Shown here: positions 16,859 through 25,082 of the stretch, in pieces
How the letters are laid out: each line of letters begins with the position of its first letter
Numbering within the stretch: the first letter of the stretch is position 1
Assembly: GCF_000315015.1 (NCBI RefSeq)
Contig: NZ_BAEP01000075.1
Location: 186,001 to 250,000 of the forward strand
Length of the DNA stretch: 64,000 nt
Direction of reading: 5' to 3'
DNA from: Paraglaciecola mesophila KMM 241
GTDB lineage: Bacteria > Pseudomonadota > Gammaproteobacteria > Enterobacterales > Alteromonadaceae
Program-made: the position numbers and the translations under genes
Notes under the pieces: generated by a model
Databases searched by the model: none
Told to the model about the DNA's origin: nothing
What the model saw: the letters and a program-made list of their open reading frames with translations, nothing else

Positions 16859-18234
16859 TATTTAGCCTCCTGCTGGTGCACTTCTTCGACTATTTCATTA
16901 AAGGTATGGCGAATTTTCGTTAAGCGTTGTTGCTCCTGTTCCCCTTCAAAATTTTCAAGGGCGAGTCGCTTTTCAAACACGTCGAAGGGGGTGAGCTCTG
17001 CCAGTGTTTCATTGTTAACTTGGTTTAGACTTTGGCTTGCTCTGGCGCGAGTGCGACGTAATTGCAACACTTCCACATTTCGCCCCTCGGTCAAGGTTTG
17101 AATGCTTTGCTGCAAATCACTTAAGTAGTCTTGCGCATCAACATGAATGCACAGCCAAGTGGGCTTTACTGAGGTTGGCTCTGGCGGTTTATTGGCATCG
17201 TCAGTTTTGCCGTCGACTGCGCCACCATTCACTGTACGATTTATGTCGCATTTCTTGTCATCGTTGAGAAGCGGAAACTGTGTGAGTTGTGCTTTTATGC
17301 TTTGCAAATCCCCTTTGAGCATAGCCATAGGCTGAAACATGGGGATATTCATAGGGACAATGCTGCGCTGACCTTGCTGATCAAACTCTACGATCACCAC
17401 TTGTTTTTGCGATTTAAGCTCATCAAAACTCAGTGGTATAGGCGAGCCACTGTAACGAATGTGCTCAGATTTAGCGACCATTTGTGGCCGGTGAATATGC
17501 CCAAGAGCAATATAATCCGCTGGGGGGAAACCATCAGCCGCAAAGCCGTCTAACGTACCGATGTAAATCTCTCGCACGGATTCGGATTGACTGACGCCTA
17601 AGGCGGTTAAGTGACCTGTGGCGATAATAGGAATAGAGGCGTGGCTGCTGTCATCATTGTTATTACCTTGGGCCGCTTTGCCAGTGCTGCTATGGGCAAT
17701 TCGGCTACGACGTTCAACGGCGAGCTGATAAATGCTGGCGTAATGGGCTTTTATGGCATCACTTAGGGCAATCTTTTTGTCTTCGCTGGTTTCACCTGCT
17801 CGGCTTTGCAGCACGTCCCGCGGGCGAATAAACGGAATCGCGCATAAGATAGCGCCTACACCGCCAGTGGTGTCTGTTAGTTCAATGACTTGCTGTTCCA
17901 TATCATCAGTGGTGTTGGCAATAACATGGGTGTGCAAGCAGGCTAGCAACTGCTTAGACTCATTTAGGGTCGATACAGAATCATGATTGCCCCCTAACAC
18001 CACTAAGGTGCATGTGAGCTTGCTTAGTTCAACCACAAACTGATTGTACATCTGCCGAGCGTAACTGGGTGGCGTGCCTGTATCAAAAATATCCCCCGCG
18101 ACAATAACAGCATCAATTTTTTGTGCTTGAATCACGTCAAGCAACAAGTCTAAAAAGGCTTGGTGTTCGTCTTTGCGGCTTTTTGTGAAAAAGTTTTGCC
18201 CTAGATGCCAATCAGAGGTGTGTAGAATTTTGAT
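16858..18234 (-). CDS. sbcD: SbcD, nuclease subunit of the SbcCD complex
   Basis: Calcineurin-like phosphoesterase with TSDWHLG (motif I, from the start proposed here), GDIFD (II), GGNHD (III) and LGHIHRP (late motif). A capping domain follows. The frame with the essential motif I has no ATG, GTG or TTG before an upstream TGA. The first such codon (18147) would remove motif I, including an essential metal ligand. ATC at 18232-18234 follows AAGGA by eight bases and gives KILHTSDWHLGQNFF right after the initiator, the usual SbcD start. I therefore place the start at ATC, a rare initiator; an ATG-to-ATC change is the alternative. The stop overlaps the sbcC start. Confidence 0.85.
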   Translation of the reverse strand: MKILHTSDWHLGQNFFTKSRKDEHQAFLDLLLDVIQAQKIDAVIVAGDIFDTGTPPSYARQMYNQFVVELSKLTCTLVVLGGNHDSVSTLNESKQLLACLHTHVIANTTDDMEQQVIELTDTTGGVGAILCAIPFIRPRDVLQSRAGETSEDKKIALSDAIKAHYASIYQLAVERRSRIAHSSTGKAAQGNNNDDSSHASIPIIATGHLTALGVSQSESVREIYIGTLDGFAADGFPPADYIALGHIHRPQMVAKSEHIRYSGSPIPLSFDELKSQKQVVIVEFDQQGQRSIVPMNIPMFQPMAMLKGDLQSIKAQLTQFPLLNDDKKCDINRTVNGGAVDGKTDDANKPPEPTSVKPTWLCIHVDAQDYLSDLQQSIQTLTEGRNVEVLQLRRTRARASQSLNQVNNETLAELTPFDVFEKRLALENFEGEQEQQRLTKIRHTFNEIVEEVHQQEAK

Positions 18235-18894
18235 ACGCCAAGTCCTTAGTGGTTTTACAAATAATATGTTGCAGGGTGCCAGTGTACTGCATCACCAGTA
18301 CGCAAAGTAGGTGATACAAAAAATTCAGCCACTCTAATAGCCAGTTTGGCGACTTATGTTTAGCTTATTTGGGCGCTTATGTTTAGCTTATGAAGAGAAA
18401 GAGTAAGCCCCTCACGTTCATGCCCTGAGACGATTCAGCGCAAAGGTTAGGGGCGAAAGTTAAGGCCTATCGCTACCCAGATGGCTGTTACTGTAAGTTG
18501 AAGGCGTGGAGTTTGCCTTATATTCTTTGATGTTTTTGTGACTTCCTGAGGGCGTATCTGAGTCCGTCGCTGAAATTCTTATCGTTCAGTGCGCTTCGTG
18601 CCTGATTGAACTATTTTGCCGAAATTAGCTTGAAATCAAACCCAAGTTATCGCTTTTCGAGGCAGTTAACTTCTTGATTTTTATGACTTGTTTAGCGTGA
18701 GAATTGTAACCAAATATGTGGGGCTGCGCCGCTGGGTGTTTTTCGTGGTAATAGTGATGTAGCTCAGTTAACTGGGCAACCACATCAGCTGTTATAAGAA
18801 CAATAATAAATCGTACTTCTGGCCGGACAGAAAGCAATAACAGAAGACGGTGCAGTGTTGATTACTCCACATTGACATTGGGACATGCAACACA
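18235..18894. other. intergenic region between sbcD and a TonB receptor
   Basis: No convincing gene. A 16-bp direct repeat (cttatgtttagcttat) occurs at 18353-18368 and 18376-18391. A leftward 70-codon frame at 18625-18837 lacks a family and a good ribosome site. The promoters of both divergent genes must lie here, but I cannot place them with confidence. Confidence 0.5.
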
Positions 18895-21426
18895 ATGAAA
18901 AAAACACATACCTTTAAAGCCAAAGATCAGTGGTTAAAAGTCGCATTGATGATGAGCGCATCGTCAGCAATTTTGAGTACAGCTAATGTTTACGCTCAAG
19001 AGCAAACGGCTGCAGCCGCAGATGATCTAGAAACAATCAGTGTTATCGGCTCACGCCGTTTAGGGCGTACGGTTGAAGATAGCCCTGTGCCTATCGATAT
19101 CATTGGTGCTGACTCACTTAGCACTACAGGGCAAACTGAAACTAACATGATTCTGGGTAACTTGTTGCCCAGTTTTAATTTTCCTCAGCCATCATTAACC
19201 GATGGTACCGACCATGTGCGCCCAGCGCAGTTGCGCGGCTTAGCGCCGGATCACACGCTCGTATTAGTCAACGGTAAGCGACGTCACTCAAATGCTTTGC
19301 TTAACCTCAATGGCTCAACGGGGCGTGGTTCGTCCGCGGTCGATTTAAATGCGATCCCTGCTAACGCCATTGAGCGTATTGAAGTGCTGCGCGATGGTGC
19401 CGCGGCACAATATGGATCTGATGCGATTGCTGGCGTTATCAACATTGTACTGAAAAGTGCCAGCAGCGGTGGCTCGGCATCAGTCACGTACGGTGCGAAC
19501 GTTACGACTATGGACGGTGTACCTGATTTAAAAGACGTCGGCATTGACGACAACGGCGACCTTGCGTTTACCGAAGGTGGCGATCGTGAATTAACCGATG
19601 GTCAAACCGCTACCATGCGCGCCAACATGGGTTTTGCATTAGGGGATAATGGTTTCTTTAACTTGTCAGCTGAATTTCGTGATCGCAGTGCTAGCAATCG
19701 TTCTGATTACGACCAACGGGAAAACTACTCACGTTTAGAAGATGGCTCGTTAGATCCCCGCGAACTCACATGGGATCGTTACAACCATAACTTTGGTAAC
19801 GGCGACGTTGAAGACGTGGCAGTGTTTTATAACGCTGGCTTTGAGCTAAACGAGAACGCAGAACTATATTCATTTGGTTCCTACAGCACCCGTGAAGGGG
19901 AAGGCGGCGGATTTTATCGCCGTGCCCAAGACAGCCGTAACATCGAAGCGATTTACCCTGATGGCTTCTTGCCTATTATTACCTCTGACATTAATGATTA
20001 TTCATTTGCCACTGGCGTAAAAGGCTTTATGAGTGATTGGAACTACGATCTCTCTGCTGTATACGGTGAAGATGAGTTCGAGTTCGGGGTAAAAAATAGC
20101 TTAAACACCTCACTCGGGCCAACGAGTCAAACGGTGTTTGATGCCGGTACGTTGATTTACGACCAACTGACGATTAACCTCGACCTTAGCCGCGAAATTG
20201 ATGTGTCTGGCCTAGCCAGTGGTGTGAACGTGGCGGTAGGTGCTGAATATCGCCGTGAAGGCTACGAAATTGAAGCCGGTGAAGAAGCATCTTATGTTCA
20301 AGGTACCTTTGGTGGCTCTGCAGGCTCCCAGGTATTTCCTGGTTTTACCCCTGAATCAGCTGGCGACAACAGCCGTCACAACGTCAGCTTATACATAGAT
20401 TTAGAAGCGTATATCACTGACAACTGGAACGTGACCGTAGCCGCTCGTTATGAAGATTACTCTGACTTTGGCTCAACGGTAAATGGTAAGTTTGCCACCC
20501 GTTATACGCTGACTGAAGAGATTGCTCTGCGGGCGTCAGTATCAACAGGCTTTAGAGCACCATCGTTGCAGCAACAATACTTCACCTCTATTGCGACGGT
20601 ATTTGTGGATGGCGAACCAACTGAAACCGGTACTTTTTCACCCAACAGTGATGTTGCGCAAGCCCTTGGTTCTCCCGGTTTGGATGCAGAAGAAGCGGTG
20701 AACTACGGTGCGGGTATTACCTGGTCGCCAGATTCAAACTTCAGTCTCTCAGTGGATTATTACAACATCAAAATTGACGATCGCATTGTGCTGTCTAATA
20801 ACTTGTCGGGTGAGGGGATTGAAACCTTATTAGCAGGTACAGGGGCAAACCGTGCGCGCTTCTTCTTGAATGCCATTGATAGCGAAACATCAGGGGTTGA
20901 TGTGGTGGCGTCATACAATACGGACATTCAAAACTGGGGCGATGTGGCCTTTAATGCAGGCTTTAACTACAACAAAAATGAAGTGACTGACATCATTGAC
21001 CCACCTGCAGTACTTGCCGGTGCTGGGGTTGATCAAGGTAACTTGTTCTCGGATGTTGAATTGCGCCGATTTGAAGTGGGCTCACCAAAAACCAAGCTTA
21101 ACTTGAGTGCGGTGTGGACCATGGATGAATGGCATGCAACGTTGCGTACGACGCGCTACGGTGAAACCCAAGAGCCATCAAGTGACCCCGCTACCAATGA
21201 AGTGTTGCCTGAAAAATGGGTCACAGACTTGGACGTTGGTTATGACGTAACAGAAAACGTAACGCTAACGTTAGGGGCGAATAACTTATTTGATGTTTAC
21301 CCTGATACTACCCGCGAATTGGTGGAAGATGTGGGCACGTTCTCACGCTTATTCCCCTATTCAGGGTTTTCGCCGTTTGGTTTCTCAGGGCGTTTTGTCT
21401 ACGGTAAGGTATCTGTCACGTTCTAA
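18895..21426 (+). CDS. TonB-dependent outer-membrane receptor
   Basis: The 843-residue protein has a signal peptide ending ANVYAQ (about residue 35) and a TonB-box-like DLETISVIGSRR. The plug domain contains LRGLAPDHTLVLVNGKRRH and the conserved ERIEVLRDGAAAQYGSDAIAGVINIV. A long beta barrel ends in the aromatic GKVSVTF. These receptors import siderophores, vitamin B12, sugars or other large ligands using TonB energy. The substrate is not evident: there is no Fur-like site upstream and no degradative genes nearby. It is followed by a strong terminator shared with the convergent DUF2797 gene. Confidence 0.9.
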   Translation: MKKTHTFKAKDQWLKVALMMSASSAILSTANVYAQEQTAAAADDLETISVIGSRRLGRTVEDSPVPIDIIGADSLSTTGQTETNMILGNLLPSFNFPQPSLTDGTDHVRPAQLRGLAPDHTLVLVNGKRRHSNALLNLNGSTGRGSSAVDLNAIPANAIERIEVLRDGAAAQYGSDAIAGVINIVLKSASSGGSASVTYGANVTTMDGVPDLKDVGIDDNGDLAFTEGGDRELTDGQTATMRANMGFALGDNGFFNLSAEFRDRSASNRSDYDQRENYSRLEDGSLDPRELTWDRYNHNFGNGDVEDVAVFYNAGFELNENAELYSFGSYSTREGEGGGFYRRAQDSRNIEAIYPDGFLPIITSDINDYSFATGVKGFMSDWNYDLSAVYGEDEFEFGVKNSLNTSLGPTSQTVFDAGTLIYDQLTINLDLSREIDVSGLASGVNVAVGAEYRREGYEIEAGEEASYVQGTFGGSAGSQVFPGFTPESAGDNSRHNVSLYIDLEAYITDNWNVTVAARYEDYSDFGSTVNGKFATRYTLTEEIALRASVSTGFRAPSLQQQYFTSIATVFVDGEPTETGTFSPNSDVAQALGSPGLDAEEAVNYGAGITWSPDSNFSLSVDYYNIKIDDRIVLSNNLSGEGIETLLAGTGANRARFFLNAIDSETSGVDVVASYNTDIQNWGDVAFNAGFNYNKNEVTDIIDPPAVLAGAGVDQGNLFSDVELRRFEVGSPKTKLNLSAVWTMDEWHATLRTTRYGETQEPSSDPATNEVLPEKWVTDLDVGYDVTENVTLTLGANNLFDVYPDTTRELVEDVGTFSRLFPYSGFSPFGFSGRFVYGKVSVTF

Positions 21427-21500
21427 TGTTGCGCTGTATAAGCGCCCTTAGCTTGGAAACAAGCATTTAGGGCAAGCAATAATGAAGTAGACTATTTGCA

Positions 21501-21532
21501 GCGGGCGCAGTGAAAACTGAGCCCGCTTTTTT
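21501..21532 (+). terminator. intrinsic terminator after the TonB receptor
   Basis: gcgggc (21501-21506) pairs with gcccgc (21521-21526), followed by six T. It lies between convergent genes. Confidence 0.8.
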
Positions 21533-21544
21533 ATGGGCTTTATT

Positions 21545-22387
21545 CTATTCAGGGGTTTCAACACTTAGGTGATAACCAGAATACTTACGCATGTTGATCA
21601 CACGATCCCCGTCTAGCATCCAGTATTGGCCTTTAATACCTTGCAATACACCACTAAAAGACAGTTCTTTGTCTAGATTGATGGATTTTACTTTTTCTGG
21701 ATATTGGTCCACCGGGTAATGAATATCAACCGCGGGTAAATCAAGAATATCGATGGCTTGAAAACCATATTCTTCGGTGATTTCGTCTAGCTGATCTTCT
21801 ATCTCGGTAATGAGATCTTCTTTTAACTGCTGCAAATCGGCACTGTCAGGTTGGCTTTTGAGCATGGTGCGCCAATTGGTTTTATCCGCAATAAACTCTT
21901 TCATGGCTGTTTCGACTAAACCACTTGTTAAGCGATTTTGTACCCTCATGATGGCCATCGCCTGAGTGGCACCTTGGTCGAGCCAGCGACTTGAAACCGC
22001 ATCACTCACATGACGAGTAATCCCCACTTTAATCGTACCCGTATTGGCTAGGTATACATAATGATCTGAAAGGCAATTTGCTTCGCCCCAGCTTGGTTCA
22101 CGGCAGGTTCCAGCATCATAATGACAAAGTTCAGGCTTGATAATACAGGTGTCACACTGTGCTAACGTCGTTAGGCAGCGGTAACAATAACCTTGATTAA
22201 AGCTCTTTTTGGTTTTTGCTTGGCAATGCACGCAGTTTATCTGGTTATCGAAACTGACTTTGAGCGTTTTACCGATCAGCGGGTTCATATCGATAAACTG
22301 CTCACCTATGGGCAATTGATATTGGGCACGATGCTCGGCATCGGTGGATACGCGCATTTTGCGAATATTACCTTGGTAAGTGGTCAT
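21545..22387 (-). CDS. DUF2797 family protein
   Basis: The protein has 280 residues. Zinc-ligand-like cysteines CVHCQAKTKKSFNQGYCYRC (residues about 52-71) are followed by CDTCIIKPELCHY and TCREPSWGE. Next is the family's most conserved part, HYVYLANTGTIKVGITR, which resembles the GIY-YIG-type opening, and then RWLDQGATQA. The biochemical function of DUF2797 is not established to my knowledge. The ATG start gives MTTYQGNIRKM, normal for the family. It is convergent with the TonB receptor and divergent from the kinase-like gene. Confidence 0.85.
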   Translation of the reverse strand: MTTYQGNIRKMRVSTDAEHRAQYQLPIGEQFIDMNPLIGKTLKVSFDNQINCVHCQAKTKKSFNQGYCYRCLTTLAQCDTCIIKPELCHYDAGTCREPSWGEANCLSDHYVYLANTGTIKVGITRHVSDAVSSRWLDQGATQAMAIMRVQNRLTSGLVETAMKEFIADKTNWRTMLKSQPDSADLQQLKEDLITEIEDQLDEITEEYGFQAIDILDLPAVDIHYPVDQYPEKVKSINLDKELSFSGVLQGIKGQYWMLDGDRVINMRKYSGYHLSVETPE

Positions 22388-22543
22388 TTTGTTCTGGTCC
22401 TGTGTACGAAATTGACGCCTAACAACTGTAGGGCGTTAACAGCTCGCCATTGTGACAGCCTAAAGCCTTGATTGCCAAAGTAACCTTAAGGCAAAATAGC
22501 CCGACTCCTCCAATGGCCGTTACATTCGCTTTATTAGGCAAGT

Positions 22544-23533
22544 ATGCAAACTCAGTTACTTTTGGCACTACGAGATTTTTTTAACGACCCTCGACTTATT
22601 AAGCGTGAGCTATTGCAAAGCTTGTGGAGCGAGTACGGTGAGATTGCTCGTTACGATAGCCCTAAGCTGGGCAAGAGCGTGATTGTGAAGCATGTTTCAC
22701 CTCCCTCCAAGGTGCATCATCCTCGAGGTTGGCACAGTGACGTGGGGCACCAACGTAAAGTGCGCTCCTATCAAGTGGAAGCGGAGTTTTACCAGTCTTT
22801 CGCCGGGCGTTGTGATGAGACGTGTTATGTGCCGCAGTTTATCGGGCTAATCAAAGAGCCAAACCACCCAGAGCAACTAACCTTAATCATGGAGGACTTA
22901 AAAAGTAGCGGTTTTGATTTGCTATACACTGGCGTTACAGACACGCAGATTAAAACAGTACTGAGTTGGTTAGCGCATTTTCACGCACGTTTTATCAATA
23001 TAGACACATCGACATTATGGCCCGTTGGTTGTTACTGGTATTTGGCTACTCGCCAAGCAGAGTTTGATGCGATGCCCCAAGGCGTGCTCAAAAACAATGC
23101 TCAGCGTATTGACGAGGCACTGAATAATGCGCGTTTTCAAACACTGTTACACGGCGATGCAAAACTAGCGAATTTTTGTTTTAGCGCGGGTGAAAAAGTC
23201 GCCGCGGTGGACTTTCAGTACGTAGGCAGGGGGATAGGCGTCAAAGATGTCATGTATTTCTTAGGCAGTTGCTTGTCTGCCCCTGTGCTGTTCGAAAGAC
23301 ACGATATCTATATTAATTATTATTTTGCGCAGTTGAATAAAACGCTAATTTCTAGGCACTCACATGAGAATAATCAGCCTTGGGTCGCACAGCTAGAGGA
23401 AGAGTGGCGAGGATTAATACCTTTTGCATGGGCTGATTTTCATCGTTTTTTACTCGGCTGGAGTCCAGAGCATGTGAAAATAAACGAATTTATGCAAGGG
23501 CAGACGGCAAAGGTATTGAATAGCGTTCTGTGA
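22544..23533 (+). CDS. phosphotransferase of the EcKinase/choline-kinase-like superfamily
   Basis: The protein has 329 residues. Kinase-like elements are SVIVKHVSPP (ATP-binding lysine), hinge LTLIMEDL, catalytic loop LLHGDAKLANF (the Brenner-type HGDxxxxN) near residue 205, and metal-binding VDFQYVGRGIGVKD near 224. The order and spacing match the ecdysteroid-kinase/DUF1679 group, which phosphorylates small alcohols; the substrate is unknown. The gene appears to stand alone with its own start, 156 bases from the divergent DUF2797 gene. Confidence 0.8.
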   Translation: MQTQLLLALRDFFNDPRLIKRELLQSLWSEYGEIARYDSPKLGKSVIVKHVSPPSKVHHPRGWHSDVGHQRKVRSYQVEAEFYQSFAGRCDETCYVPQFIGLIKEPNHPEQLTLIMEDLKSSGFDLLYTGVTDTQIKTVLSWLAHFHARFINIDTSTLWPVGCYWYLATRQAEFDAMPQGVLKNNAQRIDEALNNARFQTLLHGDAKLANFCFSAGEKVAAVDFQYVGRGIGVKDVMYFLGSCLSAPVLFERHDIYINYYFAQLNKTLISRHSHENNQPWVAQLEEEWRGLIPFAWADFHRFLLGWSPEHVKINEFMQGQTAKVLNSVL

Positions 23534-23784
23534 GCAGCCGCACGATCCGCTATTTTTGCTATATTGACGTAGCCGAACTATTCGCTATTACCTCGCTATA
23601 TGGCTTAATTTTGCTTTTTACAGTAACAGGCTTACGGAATTGATGATTAAGATTGTACCCTAGGGCTAATCATTACAGTATTGAACTTCGTGAATTTGCA
23701 TTAGTACGTTCTGCTGGAATCGATGACGCTAGCATCCGCATTTTTCTCTATGGTAAACATGCTTACTTGAGACATTTATCCTTT

Positions 23785-24516
23785 ATGAGTCATTCTCTTT
23801 TGGTTTCGAACATCCGCCGAGCATTAAAACTAAACTTCATTCCTGCCGTGTGTTTACAGCTGATTGCATTAGGCATTGGATTAAGCTTTTTCCATTGGCC
23901 TGCAAGCCAACCCGTGTTTAATTTTTTCGCGGATCTTAAATCGCACTATGGTGTGGTTTACGCTGTAATATCTACCGCGGTGTTCGGCGGCTTACTGCCT
24001 TTTTTGTACTTACGCTTATCCGGTCAAATTCATTTTAAGCCTTCGGGGCAGTTATTATTTTACTGTTTACTTTGGGCCTTTATGGGTTGGTTGGTAGATG
24101 CATTCTATGGTTTGCAAATTACCTTGTTTGGCAACGGTACTGATGCCGTCACCCTGATCCAGAAAATCGCTTTTGACCAGTTTGTGTTTAGTGCTTTGTT
24201 CACATGTCCACTACTGACGATTTGTTATCAATTTAAAGACGCGCATTTCAATGTACGTCATACTATGCAGCTATTGGATAAACGACTGTTATTAGTCTAT
24301 TTACCCACTACGATAGTAACCAATTGGTTGGTGTGGATCCCTTCAGTTTTGCTGATTTATTTGATGCCGCCAGCGTTGCAACTACCGCTGTTTAACCTAG
24401 TGCTGTGCTTCTTTGTATTGGTGCTTGCTATTTTGAATAGTGAACCCTCTCGTGCACCTTCTATTACAACTTCTACTAAATCCTCTTGTGTGTCCGACTC
24501 AGGTGAGCCTCGCTAA
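23785..24516 (+). CDS. integral membrane protein, Mpv17/PMP22-like
   Basis: I place the start at ATG 23785 (MSHSLLVSNIRRALKLNF), since the frame upstream to a TTG at 23653 adds 44 unhydrophobic residues of odd composition. The 243-residue product has about five hydrophobic helices. The stretch IQKIAFDQFVFSALFTCPLL and the final DKRLLLVYLPTTIVTNWLVWIPSVLLIYLMPPALQLP recall the K-DQ and W-x-P...VP motifs of Mpv17/PMP22 proteins, which are mostly eukaryotic. I rate this as a distant likeness. The Ser/Thr-rich tail after residue 220 looks disordered. Confidence 0.55.
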   Translation: MSHSLLVSNIRRALKLNFIPAVCLQLIALGIGLSFFHWPASQPVFNFFADLKSHYGVVYAVISTAVFGGLLPFLYLRLSGQIHFKPSGQLLFYCLLWAFMGWLVDAFYGLQITLFGNGTDAVTLIQKIAFDQFVFSALFTCPLLTICYQFKDAHFNVRHTMQLLDKRLLLVYLPTTIVTNWLVWIPSVLLIYLMPPALQLPLFNLVLCFFVLVLAILNSEPSRAPSITTSTKSSCVSDSGEPR

Positions 24517-25082
24517 TAATTCGGCGCCTTAAATGGGTTAATAAGTTCCTGATGCACCTTGTCTGTGAATGACTGCTAATAATTAAGGTAGCGGTTCTGT
24601 TAAGCGATTTTCAAACTGTTTCTTATTCTTTATCTGATATTTGTGATTTATCTAGTAATTGTACTTTACCGTCTTGCAAACACGTACTAACCGGCGGAAT
24701 GCCGTTAAGTAAATTTTTATTCTCTAGCTTGAAGTGCAGCACACTGCAGTCATGTACGTGGTCATTACAGAAGCAATCTGTATCACTTTGAGTATTGTGG
24801 CTATATTAAAAAGGCAATAACTGTTACTTGGAGCTTCTCGATAAACTGGTTTACCAGTATAATATTCTTACCATTGCTGTGGTGCTGTTTTCGTGTAGAT
24901 TAAAGATCAAGGATCAACGGCCAATCTTTCGAAAATTGCGCACTTCAACGTTAGCGTTTATTCTTTGTATAAGAGTACAGGCGCTATCTTCATGCCCATA
25001 CTGTTACTCATAGGCGCGATATTGATTACTAAAGATAGGCAAAGCTTATCTACACTAACCAAGAGGCAGTCAATTTAGTACT
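24517..25082. other. intergenic region without a supported gene
   Basis: AT-rich DNA with a 61-codon frame (24828-25013) that has no family and poor composition. A small hairpin, actgg-ttta-ccagt, occurs near 24845-24858. The promoter of the GGDEF-EAL gene is presumably here but is not recognisable. Confidence 0.45.

Noticed and set aside
18625-18837. 70-codon leftward open frame
   Set aside because: No family, no clear ribosome site, intergenic-like composition.
24828-25013. 61-codon open frame upstream of the GGDEF-EAL gene
   Set aside because: Atypical composition and no recognised motif.
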